Shown: one piece after another, positions 1-9,512 of the stretch | How positions within the stretch are numbered: position 1 is the first letter of the stretch | How the letters are laid out: each line of letters begins with the position of its first letter | Assembly (NCBI RefSeq): GCF_042453785.1 | Contig: NC_091675.1 | Span: 8,692,501-8,756,500 of the forward strand | Length of the DNA stretch: 64,000 nucleotides | Direction of reading: 5' to 3' | Origin: Malus domestica | Taxonomy: Eukaryota > Streptophyta > Magnoliopsida > Rosales > Rosaceae | Position numbers and translations under genes: made by a program | Notes under the pieces: generated by a model | What the model saw: the letters and a program-made list of their open reading frames with translations, nothing else | Database searches by the model: none | Told to the model about the DNA's origin: nothing

Positions 1-156
1 CTCAATCTGATTACGGATTAGTAAATGTGCCCTCAATGCTATACAAAATCCTTCTTTGTCAGGGATCATCATTCTTCTTATTAACAAGACTTTTCTTCAA
101 ACTGAATATATATAGCCGATCCCAAAACTAATATACCTCATACTCATATTCTTACA
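1..156 (-). repeat. partial 3' LTR of the copia element
   Basis: From about position 32 to 156 this matches the inner part of the LTR at 3300-3762, with shared blocks such as the one beginning acaaaatccttctttgtca. It ends in TTACA directly before a pyrimidine-rich stretch, as expected for the internal junction of a minus-strand element. The distal part lies outside the window. Confidence 0.85.
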
Positions 157-168
157 TTCTCCCACTTG
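157..168 (-). other. polypurine tract of the copia element
   Basis: On the minus strand this reads AAGTGGGAGAA directly before the LTR start TGTAAG. That is the position and composition of a copia plus-strand primer. Confidence 0.7.
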
Positions 169-359
169 AGTATGAGAATAGTTTCAAGTACTCAGCTTAT
201 TCAATTGTTTTTAGATAGAAGTGATCACTAAGTCTATTAACAAAAGTGCCCAATCACAATCAATTCATATACATCTCAAAATGTAGAACTCTGTAACTTT
301 ATTGCAACCATAATGCAAAACATCTTTCAAGAATTACATACATTCAATTTGTATCTTTA

Positions 360-1040
360 ACATTGTGAACTTCATCAATATCATAAGTAGCATGAAACAT
401 TTATTGGATACAGTTTCTTCTCATTTGGATTATAAATTCAAGCCCCAGCTTTACATCCCCAAACATAAAAATGATCAAAGCTAGGCTTTCTTTCACTCCA
501 GATTTTGAAAGGTGTTAATGAAACTGCTTTACAAGGAACTCGATTCAGTATATAAGTTGTTGTCTTCAATGCTTCTCCCCATATAAATCTAGGCAATTTT
601 GACCTTGTCATCATACTCCTTACCATTCCAATCAAGGTTCTAATTCTCCTCCCTAAAACTCCATTTTGTTGTGGTGTTCCAGGTGTGGTGTATTGAGCCA
701 CAATGCATTGTTATTCAAGATAAAGAGCAAAAAGACCCTTGTGTTGTCCAACCTCAGTGTACCTGCCAAAGTACTCCCCTCCTTTATCCGATCTAACAAT
801 CTTAATGATCTTTCCTAATTGTTTTTTTACTTCAGTTTTATAAATTTTGAAACAATCAAGGACATATGACTTCTCACTAATTAAATAAGTGTAACAAAAT
901 CTTGAGAAGTCATCAATGAAGTTAACAAAATAAGATTTACCACATGGTTTTAATTGAAAAAGGACGATAAATGTCAGTGTGTATAATTTCCAGCAAATCA
1001 TGACTTCTTTTAGCATCCAATTTCCTAAAATTAGTCATTT
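360..1040 (-). pseudogene. copia integrase core, broken
   Basis: Two frames cover the rve integrase core. The right piece (about 711-1016) carries the FIDDFSRF and VRSDKGGEYFG motifs that contain the two catalytic aspartates. The left piece (438-701) carries the QYTTPGTPQQNGV block and ends at FYVWGCKA. Where the family has AERR after QNGV, this copy reads LGRR, so the third catalytic acid (Glu) is gone. A frame change near 440 and several stops follow, although pol-like residues (NPNEKKLYPINVSCY) can still be traced to about 375. This is a dead copy. Confidence 0.88.
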
Positions 1041-1155
1041 TTCCCTTGACACAATCAACACACTCAGTTGCAGTAGCAAAATTCAATTCAGGAATTAACT
1101 TAGCTTTGGACAGCTTTAAAACTCTTTCTTTGAATATGTGTCCTAACCTTTTGTG

Positions 1156-1625
1156 TCAAAGTATGAAGGAATCACCATTGCAGTGCATCCTCTTAGTGCT
1201 TATGTTTAAAACTTGTTGGTTATTAGACTCCAAAGTACAATTTAAACACCACAAGTTGTCACTCAAGTATGCAGTTCCCAAAACACAATCTTGGCGGTTC
1301 TTTTCAAAAAAATTTAAACACTCAACATCACCTAGAAAAACAAAACCATTTTTGGCAATTTTAGAAGCAGAGATCAAATTACTCCTCATCTTTGCCACAT
1401 AAAGCACATCATTTAATTTTAGTATAAAACCAGAAGACAATCTTAAGCTTACCATTCCAATAGCTTCTACTGCAACCTTAGTTCCTTCACCTACAAAGAT
1501 ATTATAGTTCTTAAAACCAGTTTGTTTTGATGTCATAAAACCTCTAAAGAATTTGTAATGTGGACTGAGCAACCAGTATCAAACCACCAAGAATTCACAG
1601 GAATTTCAATCAAATTTGACTCGAC
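1156..1625 (-). pseudogene. copia protease motif and GAG-pre-integrase domain
   Basis: The stretch at about 1573-1610, in the frame VNSWWFDTGCSVHI, is the aspartic-protease active-site motif of Ty1/copia elements (usually WxxDSGAS). It is followed on the minus strand by residues resembling the end of protease and the GAG-pre-integrase domain (LNDVLYVAKMRSNLISASKI, then the CVLGTAYLSDNLWCLN region). A stop separates the protease motif from the rest, and the next frame overlaps only partly. This is the middle of the damaged polyprotein. Confidence 0.82.
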
Positions 1626-2009
1626 ACAAACATTAACTTGTTCTGCACCCTTACTTTTAAGATAGTCCTGGAAAACTTGATAATCTTTCCTTCAGTGTCT
1701 TCTAGTTTTGCGAAAAAACATCTAAGTTTAGCAATATTTTTCGTTTTAACCCTAAGATTGTTAGATCCCTTAATAGAGTCATTTACTTTAGCAGATACAT
1801 TTGACTTAAAAAGGTCAGCTTGGTATTGGAATTTTTACCAGAGTGTTCAGAGAATGAATTGATTGCCTTTTTCCCCTTATCTGGTTGCACAAAATTCACC
1901 GTTTCTGCATCCTTTCCTCTTTCTTGCTTTTGTCTAGTCTCCTCTTGAACACATTGTGCTATTAGCTCATTGACATCTCATTTATTGTCTTGAGTATTAT
2001 ACGACACCT

Positions 2010-2531
2010 TTAACTGACTGTATTTGCTTGGAAAAGCTTGAAGGATACCATTTGTTTCTCACCAATGTTGACATCTAGAGAATTCAACTTCTCAGTTGCA
2101 TTAGTCATTCTCATGATGTGGTCTCTGATGGAACCAGTGCCTTCAATTTTGTATATGGTAAGCATTGCCATGTATTGACTGATTTCTGCCTTTTGAGACT
2201 CTTTGAACTTCTTCTCAATTGCTTTCAAATGGTCAATAGCCAATTCATGCTTCTTGATCCCACCTCGAACAATATCAATCATGGCACTTTCAAGTATGGA
2301 AAGTGCCACTTTGTTAGCTCTGATCCATCTCTCTGCATCAGCTTTCTCAGCCCTAGTGCTTTGATCAGTCAAAACTGGCTTGGGAATGTCAAGTGCTATG
2401 TCAAATTCATTAAGTATCAACAAGAGACCAATCTCTCGTCTCCACTTCTTGTAGTTGCTTCCCCCTGTGAGAATGGAAATGTTAGCCAAGTTCATAGTTC
2501 TTAATGATATTGCAAATGCTGTAGAAGTCAT
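2010..2531 (-). pseudogene. copia gag (UBN2-type) fragment
   Basis: A 173-residue frame opens with a real ATG and shows the plant copia gag pattern: a leading LTGGSNYKKWRREI segment, a WIRANKVALSILESAM block, and LKAIEKKFKESQKAEISQYMAML followed by IRDHIMRM. These are the landmarks of the gag polyprotein (UBN2 family). The frame stops before any zinc knuckle. The following sequence (about 1860-2000) is lysine- and glutamate-rich but out of frame. Gag would normally form the cytoplasmic particle. Confidence 0.85.
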
Positions 2532-3284
2532 GAAATCACAAAAATGAACTTATTAGTTCCTGATTTCATTTCAACATCCTTTTGCACATCATGACTTTAA
2601 TCACAAACTCATATAGTCTTAACAACAATTTGTTGATAAGCATATATAGAATAAATGATATAACAAGAACTCAGTCAACATGCTGCAGTAATCATGTATC
2701 CTCAGACACCGGATGAATTAATGGTGTCTCATACATGTGATATATAATGAACAGATTCAAAAGTTATCAAAGTTAAATCAAAATCCAAAATTTGTATTCA
2801 AAACTGATATCCTTAATATGTTTCTCACTGCAGCAATTCTCTGTAGCAATTTATTAATACAAACTGCAGCAGCAAAGCATTTTCATATGCACTAAAACAT
2901 ACACAGGTATTTGAGAAAATCAAAAGCAATTAACATACCTTTTAATCACTGATTTCAATTTCACGAAGAGAATAGCGGAAGCGATTTAGAATTTGAAAAC
3001 AGAAGGTTTTATTGCTTAAAGGAAAAACCCAGATCGTTATTCATGAAGAGAATTAAAACTAACTCTAATATGCGAAAACCCTCATTCGGCAATGGTTTAG
3101 GGGTTCCAAGGGTCAAATTTTCAGTTTAATCTTATAAAGCCGTTATTTTGTCGTTTTCCTCCACTGTTTCTTTTACAATCACCAGAACCAGACTTCGATT
3201 CTCCACGAGGGCAAGAGTTAATTTTTTTTTTTATTAGAATGAAAACACAAACGTTTGATCTAAACTCATGTTTATATGTCTTGT

Positions 3285-3297
3285 GGCTCTGATACCA
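3285..3297 (-). other. primer binding site of the copia element
   Basis: The minus strand reads TGGTATCAGAGCC two bases inside the 5' LTR end. This is the usual initiator tRNA-Met complement of plant copia elements and fixes the LTR boundary. Confidence 0.85.
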
Positions 3298-3299
3298 CA

Positions 3300-3762
3300 T
3301 GTTAGACTTAATTAACTAAACAAGATTAAACATGAAGCACAATCTAATATAAGAACCAACCAATATTGTCTATGAGATAACTTAAGAAGAATGGCATACC
3401 TGTAGAAGTCCCTGAACTAGAAGCCATGGTGCCGAACTTTCAGTGAACCTTCTCTTCTCTCGCAGATGATCAAGAACTCGACTTACAAATAGGTTTAAGT
3501 CCCAATATGAGCGTGTGTTCTATGAGAAGAGATGCCACCATATATATACATATAGTCTTTTCCATAACAGATAGGATTCCCTATTAAAATCCCTATAGGA
3601 AACAAATACTTGTTTCTTTGTTCCATAAGAACTGATCTCAATGCAGTACAAAATCCTTCTTTGTCAAGGATCAGCATTCCTCTTATTAACAAGACTTTTC
3701 TATCAAACTGAATACATATAGCCGATCCCAAAACTACTCTACCTCATACTCATATTCTTACA
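3300..3762 (-). repeat. complete 5' LTR of the copia element
   Basis: It is 463 bp long. On the minus strand it begins TGTAAGAATATG and ends CTAACA, giving the TG...CA ends. A TATA-like run lies near 3538-3552. The first base outside the element is 3763. Confidence 0.85.
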
Positions 3763-3873
3763 TATTCGACAAGAACTCCGAAGGCATCTGATGGGGTTTT
3801 TTTTGTTTCTTTCTTACAAAAGTTTGCTCCAAGTATCTTAGTTGAATGTGTGCCTAATGAAATATTTGAATCA

Positions 3874-5175
3874 ATGCAGATAACGATCTCAGGAGGTAAA
3901 ATGGAAGGAGTCCATGAAGCTCCACATTACATAGAAAACCCCAAGGATCCATTACAAGAGGAGTTGGATAACTTGTCAACCCTGTCCCCTTCGCGGTGTA
4001 TCTATAGAGTTCCTAATCGACTGCGGCGGGTAAATGAGAAAGCATATACACCTCAAGTAGTCTCTATAGGCCCACTTCACCATGGCAAGGAACATTTAAA
4101 AGCCATGGAAGAACACAAAAAAAGGTACCTGCGACATTTTCTAAGCCGAACCAGGGAAAGGGTAAGCTTCTCTGATTATATACAAATGATAAAGGACCAA
4201 GAGGGAAGGTTGCGAGGTTCTTATGCAGAACCCATTGAGTTTGGCAGTGAGCAATTCGTAAGAATTGTTTTAGTGGATGCCGCCTTCGTCATTGAGTTCT
4301 TATTGAGGTGCCGTGACTCACATTGTGAAGGTGATGATTACATATTTAACAACCCTATGATGAGATGGGATGTGCGTCCAGATTTGGGGTTGCTTGAAAA
4401 CCAGCTGCCATTCTTCATTCTTCAGGTTCTTTTTAACACACTTTCTTCTTCTGCACATCCACGGCCTTCGTTACTCGAAATTTCCTACTACTTTTTTGTA
4501 AGCCAAGTTGTTAGAAAGGGAAAAGAAGAGGCTTTTTATGAAAAATATTATACTGAAGTAGAAGTACAACATTTTGTTGATCTGATAAGAATTCTATACC
4601 GACCGTTGAAATCAAAAACTAGAAGGGAGCTTAAAACGACAGCCGTACCCAATGCGGCAGAGCTACTCCAGGCTGGAGTCAAGTTTACGGTCGGAAAAGG
4701 CAGCAATATATTTGACATAAAATTCTCGGATGGTATCCTCGAAATTCCGACGTTAATAGTAGCCGATACCACAGATCTGGCAATCAGAAATCTCCTTGCT
4801 TTTGAACAATGCCATAAGAGAGGGGAGGATTGCCTAACTAGTTATGTTTTCCTCATGAAGCGTCTTGCGAAAACCCCAAAGGATGTGGAATTGCTTGTTG
4901 AGCATGGAATTATTGAAAATTGGCTAGGCAGTACCAAGAAGATATCTACTTTGCTTCATGACCTTGGCACTGGGATGATATTAGACCACTACTGTTATGC
5001 CCCTCTTTGTGAAAACCTCAACAGCTACTGCAGAACTCGCAGGCACAAATGGATGGCAAATTTGAGACAAAATTATTTTAACACGCCTTGGTCCATTATT
5101 TCTGTTGTTGCAGCTGTTATTCTCCTCTTACTCACTTTCATACAAACTGTGTGCACTGTTATATCTGTTGCTTAA
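3874..5175 (+). CDS. DUF247 (UPF0481) membrane-anchored protein
   Basis: This intronless frame encodes about 433 residues from the first in-frame ATG. It carries the whole DUF247 pattern: a CIYRVP segment, then TPQVVSIGPLHHG, MEEHKKRYLRHFL, VLVDAAFVIEFLL, and DLGLLENQLPFFIL. A later block reads ILEIPTLIVADTTDLAIRNL, then FEQCH and VELLVEHGIIENWLG, and a C-terminal hydrophobic helix (SIISVVAAVILLLLTFIQTV) anchors the protein by its tail. Family members are plasma-membrane or cytosolic proteins of mostly unknown biochemistry; some grass members control self-incompatibility. In-frame similarity to the second copy (43.4-44.7 kb) extends ten codons upstream of this ATG, without another ATG, so an upstream exon is possible. 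The copia LTR ends 111 bp upstream of the ATG and may have replaced its promoter. Confidence 0.94.
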   Translation: MQITISGGKMEGVHEAPHYIENPKDPLQEELDNLSTLSPSRCIYRVPNRLRRVNEKAYTPQVVSIGPLHHGKEHLKAMEEHKKRYLRHFLSRTRERVSFSDYIQMIKDQEGRLRGSYAEPIEFGSEQFVRIVLVDAAFVIEFLLRCRDSHCEGDDYIFNNPMMRWDVRPDLGLLENQLPFFILQVLFNTLSSSAHPRPSLLEISYYFFVSQVVRKGKEEAFYEKYYTEVEVQHFVDLIRILYRPLKSKTRRELKTTAVPNAAELLQAGVKFTVGKGSNIFDIKFSDGILEIPTLIVADTTDLAIRNLLAFEQCHKRGEDCLTSYVFLMKRLAKTPKDVELLVEHGIIENWLGSTKKISTLLHDLGTGMILDHYCYAPLCENLNSYCRTRRHKWMANLRQNYFNTPWSIISVVAAVILLLLTFIQTVCTVISVA

Positions 5176-5188
5176 GCATAAACGACCG

Positions 5189-5269
5189 CAAGTCTCTCCT
5201 TCTCCGGAGGATCCACAAGTCTCTGCTTCTCCGGAGGATCCGGAAGTCTCTCCTTTGCCGTATCCTCCG
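5189..5269 (+). repeat. 27-bp tandem repeat in the DUF247 3' region
   Basis: Three head-to-tail units with a 27-bp period begin caagtctctccttctccgga. The third is diverged. The stretch starts 14 bp after the stop codon. Related units occur after the second DUF247 copy (about 43300-43345). Confidence 0.8.
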
Positions 5270-5560
5270 CACCCTTAGAAGTCTAGCCTAGTCTTTGAGA
5301 CGGTACAGAGTTTGCATTAGCAATCTCAGGTTTCCTTGAAGTGAGTGTAATAGATGTTCCAACAAAATAAAGGTTTGAAGAGTGTGATTTTATACTTGAT
5401 AGGGAAGTGGCTAATTGTAATGACTTTCATTGAAGTATGTGTTGTAAATAAAGGGAAGTGATTTCCGCAGGCTTTTTTCTCATCTGCACTTTTATATTTT
5501 CGGGCGTTTAGATTCAATAAACCTTGTATTTTTAAAACCAAAGCAATATTATTCAACAAA
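5270..5560 (+). other. 3' untranslated region of the DUF247 gene
   Basis: This stretch is similar to 43062-43270 downstream of the inverted second copy, including the block ttgaagagtgtgattttata. The duplication therefore covered the 3' flank. An AATAAA-type signal lies at about 5515. Confidence 0.6.
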
Positions 5561-5638
5561 TTATTGTGTTACACAGATGCATGTTGGAGATGAAACTCCA
5601 AACAAGGAACAACCTCCTCCAGTACATGCTCACAATGT

Positions 5639-6244
5639 TTATTCAAAATATAATATGAAATGAATCAATATCCTTGTGTTGAAAAAAGCTAAACAGTAGC
5701 AATGGCATACGGGGCCAGAGCTAATATTTTTGCAGAAACCTCCTTTCTCACAATCTGCAACGCAGAATTTCCAGCACTTTCCATATTTTTCAACGTTGTC
5801 ATCTTCACCAGGCACACATTTTCCTAGCTCGGGGTGATTATCACAGCACCTTGAAGCTTGAGCAATTGAAATCTTGCAAACTGAAATCACAATCAAATTA
5901 CTAATTAATTAAAAATTGATTAATTATTGAAAAAACATGGAAAATGCAAGAAAGTGACACGAGCAAATAAAAACCAAAATTTAAAAAAATCTTAGAAATC
6001 AATTACTGCAAAACCTAGTACTATTGATACAAGATTAGGAAAAAAACATTAAAAAAAAAGATGCCAAAAGCTTGCATGGATGTTTAGACCATATGAAACA
6101 GAAATATATTGTAGGTTATTTTAGTCATAGAAAGCAAAAAGGCTACCCAAAAATAAATATGATTCAAGATAATTGAAACAGACCTGTGGAGCTTGACAAA
6201 AGCACCAACACAAGGAGGAAAGATGTGATTGTAAACTTATTCAT
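5639..6244 (-). CDS. defensin-like cysteine-rich secreted peptide
   Basis: Two exons: 6184-6244 and 5639-5880 (minus strand), with a phase-1 GT-AG intron. The product has about 100 residues. It starts MNKFTITSFLLVLVLLSSST, a clear signal peptide that runs to about AQAS. The mature part begins RCCDNHPELGKCVPG and continues with GKCWKFC, DCEKGGFCK and PVCHCYC, giving ten cysteines. The HPELGKCVPG and GKCW...C...GGFCK layout matches plant defensin-like (DEFL) families, which act outside the cell in defence or signalling. About 18 hydrophobic residues follow the last cysteine (LAFFNTRILIHF onwards), which is unusual and could mean the real end is spliced or that a stop has been lost. A TATA box lies 78-85 bp upstream of the ATG, and a MITE lies beyond it. 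Confidence 0.82.
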
Positions 6245-6321
6245 CTTTTCCTTGTAAATTTTCACTTCTCTTGTGTATTGCTCTTTCACTTGTTGCGTTG
6301 AATTGTTTGAGAGAATGTGTA

Positions 6322-6328
6322 ATTTATA
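6322..6328 (-). promoter_or_regulatory. TATA box of the defensin-like gene
   Basis: The minus strand reads TATAAAT about 80 bp before the start codon, followed by a short untranslated leader. Confidence 0.6.
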
Positions 6329-6387
6329 GAGACTCGAAGACAAAAATGATCTTTGGGTATTAAAACATACATATATAGGTTATGATG

Positions 6388-6604
6388 AGGCAGATTGTCT
6401 GCCCTCCTATTTGGGTGCCCTTCCCATCCCCTTCTATTTTGTGCTGTCACGATTAAGCCACGTCAATATTTATATTAATTTTTTTTATAGAAATAATAAG
6501 ACAAAAAATAATAATAATATAAAATGCTGACGTGGTTTAACAGTGACAGCACAAATATGAGGGGATGGGAAGGGCACCCAAACAGAAGGGCAGACAATCT
6601 GCCT
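6388..6604. mobile_element. MITE with long terminal inverted repeats
   Basis: The two arms (about 6388-6467 and 6524-6604) are near-perfect reverse complements starting AGGCAGATTGTCTGCCCT, joined by an AT-rich loop. The total of about 217 bp with no coding capacity fits a non-autonomous DNA transposon. It lies about 60 bp upstream of the defensin-like TATA box. No convincing target duplication was seen. Confidence 0.85.
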
Positions 6605-7331
6605 CCTTAGAGATATTATTTGAAACAGTACACGCACAAGATCATCAAAAAAAAAAAATTGACCAAGGTTACGAATGTACCAATAATTCCAACCATTTAA
6701 AGACATTACTTAAACCCAGACTTTCTTGTTTTTCTCCTTAATTTTTTATTTCAACGTTACATTCAAATCCTGTGCAAATTAGTCAAATACCCGAGCCCAA
6801 TTCTCTCTCAATCAAAGGTAAATATGACTTTTTGTCTTTCTAAAATACATTTCCTCAAGCAAGTTTGATCTATAAACCTCTGCATTACAACAACTCATCT
6901 GAGTTCAACGAAATGATTTTTTTGTTATCCTTGGAAGTGTACAAACATGAATAGAAGAATGGATAAAGAAATTTTGAAAATCTGACCGAGGGAACATAAT
7001 TGGCTATTTTTAAAAACTCAAATGGACGATTGGCTAAAAGCAAAATTCAATGAGATAACTGGCTACTTTTACCTCTTTTTATTTTATTTTATATTTTTTG
7101 CTATAGGGCCTCCGTTTTCTAGAGATCCACATCCTAACATCACAATAGCTTTAATTTGGTGGCCCAAAAATAACGACCAGATCCAGAAGCCCTTTCCTCT
7201 CACGGTGCCCCGATTTAAAACGACGTGTCGGCTCTGGAGTCATCATAGCCATAGCCACCAACAGCATCGCTGCCGTCAAAAAACTCAAACCATTATTTCC
7301 GAAACTCAGTCTTGAGAGAGAGAAGGCAAAA
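6605..7331. other. intergenic, QCR7 promoter region
   Basis: No gene was seen. The last 100 bp, rich in GA and CA, form the likely 5' UTR of QCR7. No clear TATA box was found near it. Confidence 0.6.
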
Positions 7332-9512
7332 ATGGCGTCGTTGCTGAAATCTTTGGTGGATCCAAGGACGAACTGGTTCGCCCGCCAGCACATGAAGGCC
7401 GTCTCCCAGCGCCTCCGCCATTACGGTACACCTCCTCTTTCCCAAACCCTAATCTCTCTCTCTCTGTATGTATATGTATCTCGGTGTATGTATAGGCCGA
7501 TTTGGTTTCATTTGATTTGATTTGTGCTAAAATTGGTAATGGAAATTAGGGCTTCGATACGATGATCTGTACGATCCCTACTACGATTTGGACATCAAGG
7601 AGGCTCTGAGTCGTCTGCCGAGGGAGATTGTGGACGCTCGTAACCAGCGTCTCAAGCGCGCCATGGACCTCTCCATGAAGCACGAGTACCTCCCCGACCA
7701 TCTTCAGGTGCCTTTTTCTTTTACCTCATATCATTTCTGTATCACTTTGCTTTCCAAATCTAATCCCTGATTTAATTCATAGGGATTTGTGGTGTGTGGA
7801 ATTTGACTACAATTTTGCATTTTATGATTGATATTGGATTAGTATGACTGAGAACTTAATCATGAATGATATAATGTTAATTGGAATCAAAGGTTTTGCC
7901 TTTCTAATTCATATGTCATACAATTCTACAAGATTTTTTGTGAAATCGTAGTAGCATGTGTAGAATGTTGTGATTGGCTCATATTTTAAGCTGGCAACAA
8001 TGAAGTGACCCATGTGTTTTCAGCAGTGGATGATTTGTGCAATTGTGCATGCTTTGCATTTAGTGGAAAAATAATGTGGTGCACTTTCGGATAAATAGTG
8101 GAAGACATGTTTGGGATTCTTTCCACTTTGTCCTTGTTTTGGTTTCCCATTGGAATGCCACGTGAGTGGCTTTGAGTTTGGTCAAAAGGCAAAGCAGAAA
8201 GTAGGAGCATCATGATGCATCATGATTATGTTTGTAAAGGAAGGAAAGTTTATTTTTTTTTCTTTGTTTAAAGGCAGAAGCAGGGCATTAGAGAGGCAGA
8301 GAGCATTCGGCTCTCTCCTGAGAAGGCATCAGAAAAACATCCAAGGTGGACAGAGCATTCGGCTCTTCCATGGGAAAGGTTGAACATGGGTTGAGAGAAA
8401 ATCAAGACAGCTAGAGTGAAAAGTATTCTAGTGAAAGAACTCTTGGGGTAGAGTGAGGCTCTTGGGAAAATTCTATGAGTGGGTGTACAAGGGATTTGGG
8501 ATTGGGTTATGTCGATTTAACTCATGTGTACTTGTACTGTTATTCTCATAGTGAAGAGCAATATCTCTCCGGGGACGTAGGCAGGTTTTTGCCGAACCTC
8601 GTAAATTTCTCGGTGTCTCTATTTCTTGTATTTTATTCTGTTCAACTGAGTGTGATTTTGGTGAGGTTGTAATCTGAATCTCGTTTCCGCACTGACGAAC
8701 GGGCCAAGGCACAACAGGTTTTGCCTTTCTAATTCATATGTCATACAATTCTACAAGATTTTTTGTGAAATCGTAGTAGCATGTGTAGAATGTTGTGTTT
8801 GAATGTGTTGTTCGGTGCATATTGTAGCAGAAAATTGAGTTTGAATGTGTTGTTCGTATTGTTGGCGCCGATATTCAGCATATTGTAACCACGCATATAT
8901 TTATGTAATATTAAAATGGCATTGTAAACACTTGCCTTTGTTTTGCTATTTGCAGGCACAGCAAACACCATTCAGGAGCTACCTTCAGGAAATGCTGACT
9001 CTGGTAAGTAACGTTTGTTTTCTTCTTTACTACGGTTGTTTCTTGGGTGTTTCAGTTTGTGTTTGTGTCGTCAACTATGAAGCTTCTATATACCAACCTG
9101 TTTGAGTTTTTAACTAAAACATTGAAGATTTCCGGTGACTGTTTATTTTTTAGAACAGTTTATGGGAAGATATGTTTACATGTAAGGTTTTTTGGAATAT
9201 CTTTATTGCTAATTTGCTACATGTGTGTAATTTGGGATGGGAAAAACGTCAATTTTCCTTTTTGTTATGGTCTCTGTTCTCTGGCAATCCGTGAACAGAA
9301 GATATAGAATAACCAATATAGAGAAGAGCGTGAGGCTTTGGATGTTCTACCGAATTAGAAAAAACAATCTATGATTTTGCACACGTATGACATGTTGGGT
9401 ACATAATTTGTCATTAACTGCTAAATTATGCTTATGTTTGCAGGTGAAGAAGGAAAGCGCAGAGCGTGAGTCTTTGGGAGCTTTGCCACTCTATCAGCGC
9501 ACCATTCCATAA
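7332..9512 (+). CDS. QCR7: cytochrome b-c1 complex subunit 7 (14-kDa subunit of complex III)
   Basis: Four exons: 7332-7425, 7550-7707, 8956-9003 and 9444-9512, all with GT-AG introns. They join into 122 codons, the usual plant length. The product starts MASLLKSLVDPRTNWFARQH, continues with LRYDDLYDPYYDLDIKEAL, RLPREIVDARNQRLKRAMDL and HEYLPDHLQ, and ends ALPLYQRTIP. This is the small matrix-side subunit of the ubiquinol-cytochrome c reductase in the mitochondrial inner membrane. It contacts cytochrome b and is needed for complex assembly. No cleavable presequence is expected or seen. Intron 2 (1248 bp) is swollen by an LTR insertion and its 81-bp flanking duplication. Codons and frame are intact, so the gene should be functional. 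Confidence 0.97.
7892..7972. repeat. left copy of an identical 81-bp direct repeat around the intronic LTR
   Basis: It is identical to 8717-8797 by eye. The last four bases (TGTG) also form the start of the LTR. The unique flank before the LTR is therefore 77 bp. Confidence 0.9.
7969..8716 (+). mobile_element. solo LTR or LTR-only copia element in QCR7 intron 2
   Basis: It begins TGTGATTGGCTCATA and ends AAGGCACAACA, the same ends as the LTRs at 46825-47377 and 48311-48881 (TGTGTTTGGCTCATA ... AAGGCACAACA). The 3' 270 bp or so match those LTRs closely (block atctctccggggacgtaggc), while the 5' two-thirds are longer and diverged, 748 bp in all. The inferred transcription direction is plus. 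No internal domain or primer site is present, so it is a solo LTR of a related subfamily. Confidence 0.85.
8717..8797. repeat. right copy of the identical 81-bp direct repeat
   Basis: It follows the LTR end CACAACA directly and is identical to 7892-7972. Just beyond it, a short block (tttgaatgtgttgttcg) is itself repeated, around 8798 and 8839. Confidence 0.9.

Larger units (their letters stand above)
1..3762 (-). mobile_element. Ty1/copia LTR retrotransposon, deleted for reverse transcriptase
   Basis: Reading leftwards, the element has a complete 5' LTR, a tRNA-Met-type primer site, gag, a protease motif, GAG-pre-integrase, integrase core, a polypurine tract and the start of the 3' LTR, whose far end lies before the window. 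The internal part is only about 3.1 kb. After integrase, homology to copia pol runs to about position 375 with stops, and the sequence then jumps to typical 3' untranslated sequence, so reverse transcriptase and RNase H are missing. Several frame breaks separate the domains. The element cannot be autonomous. Its 5' end abuts the promoter region of the DUF247 gene to the right. Confidence 0.93.
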
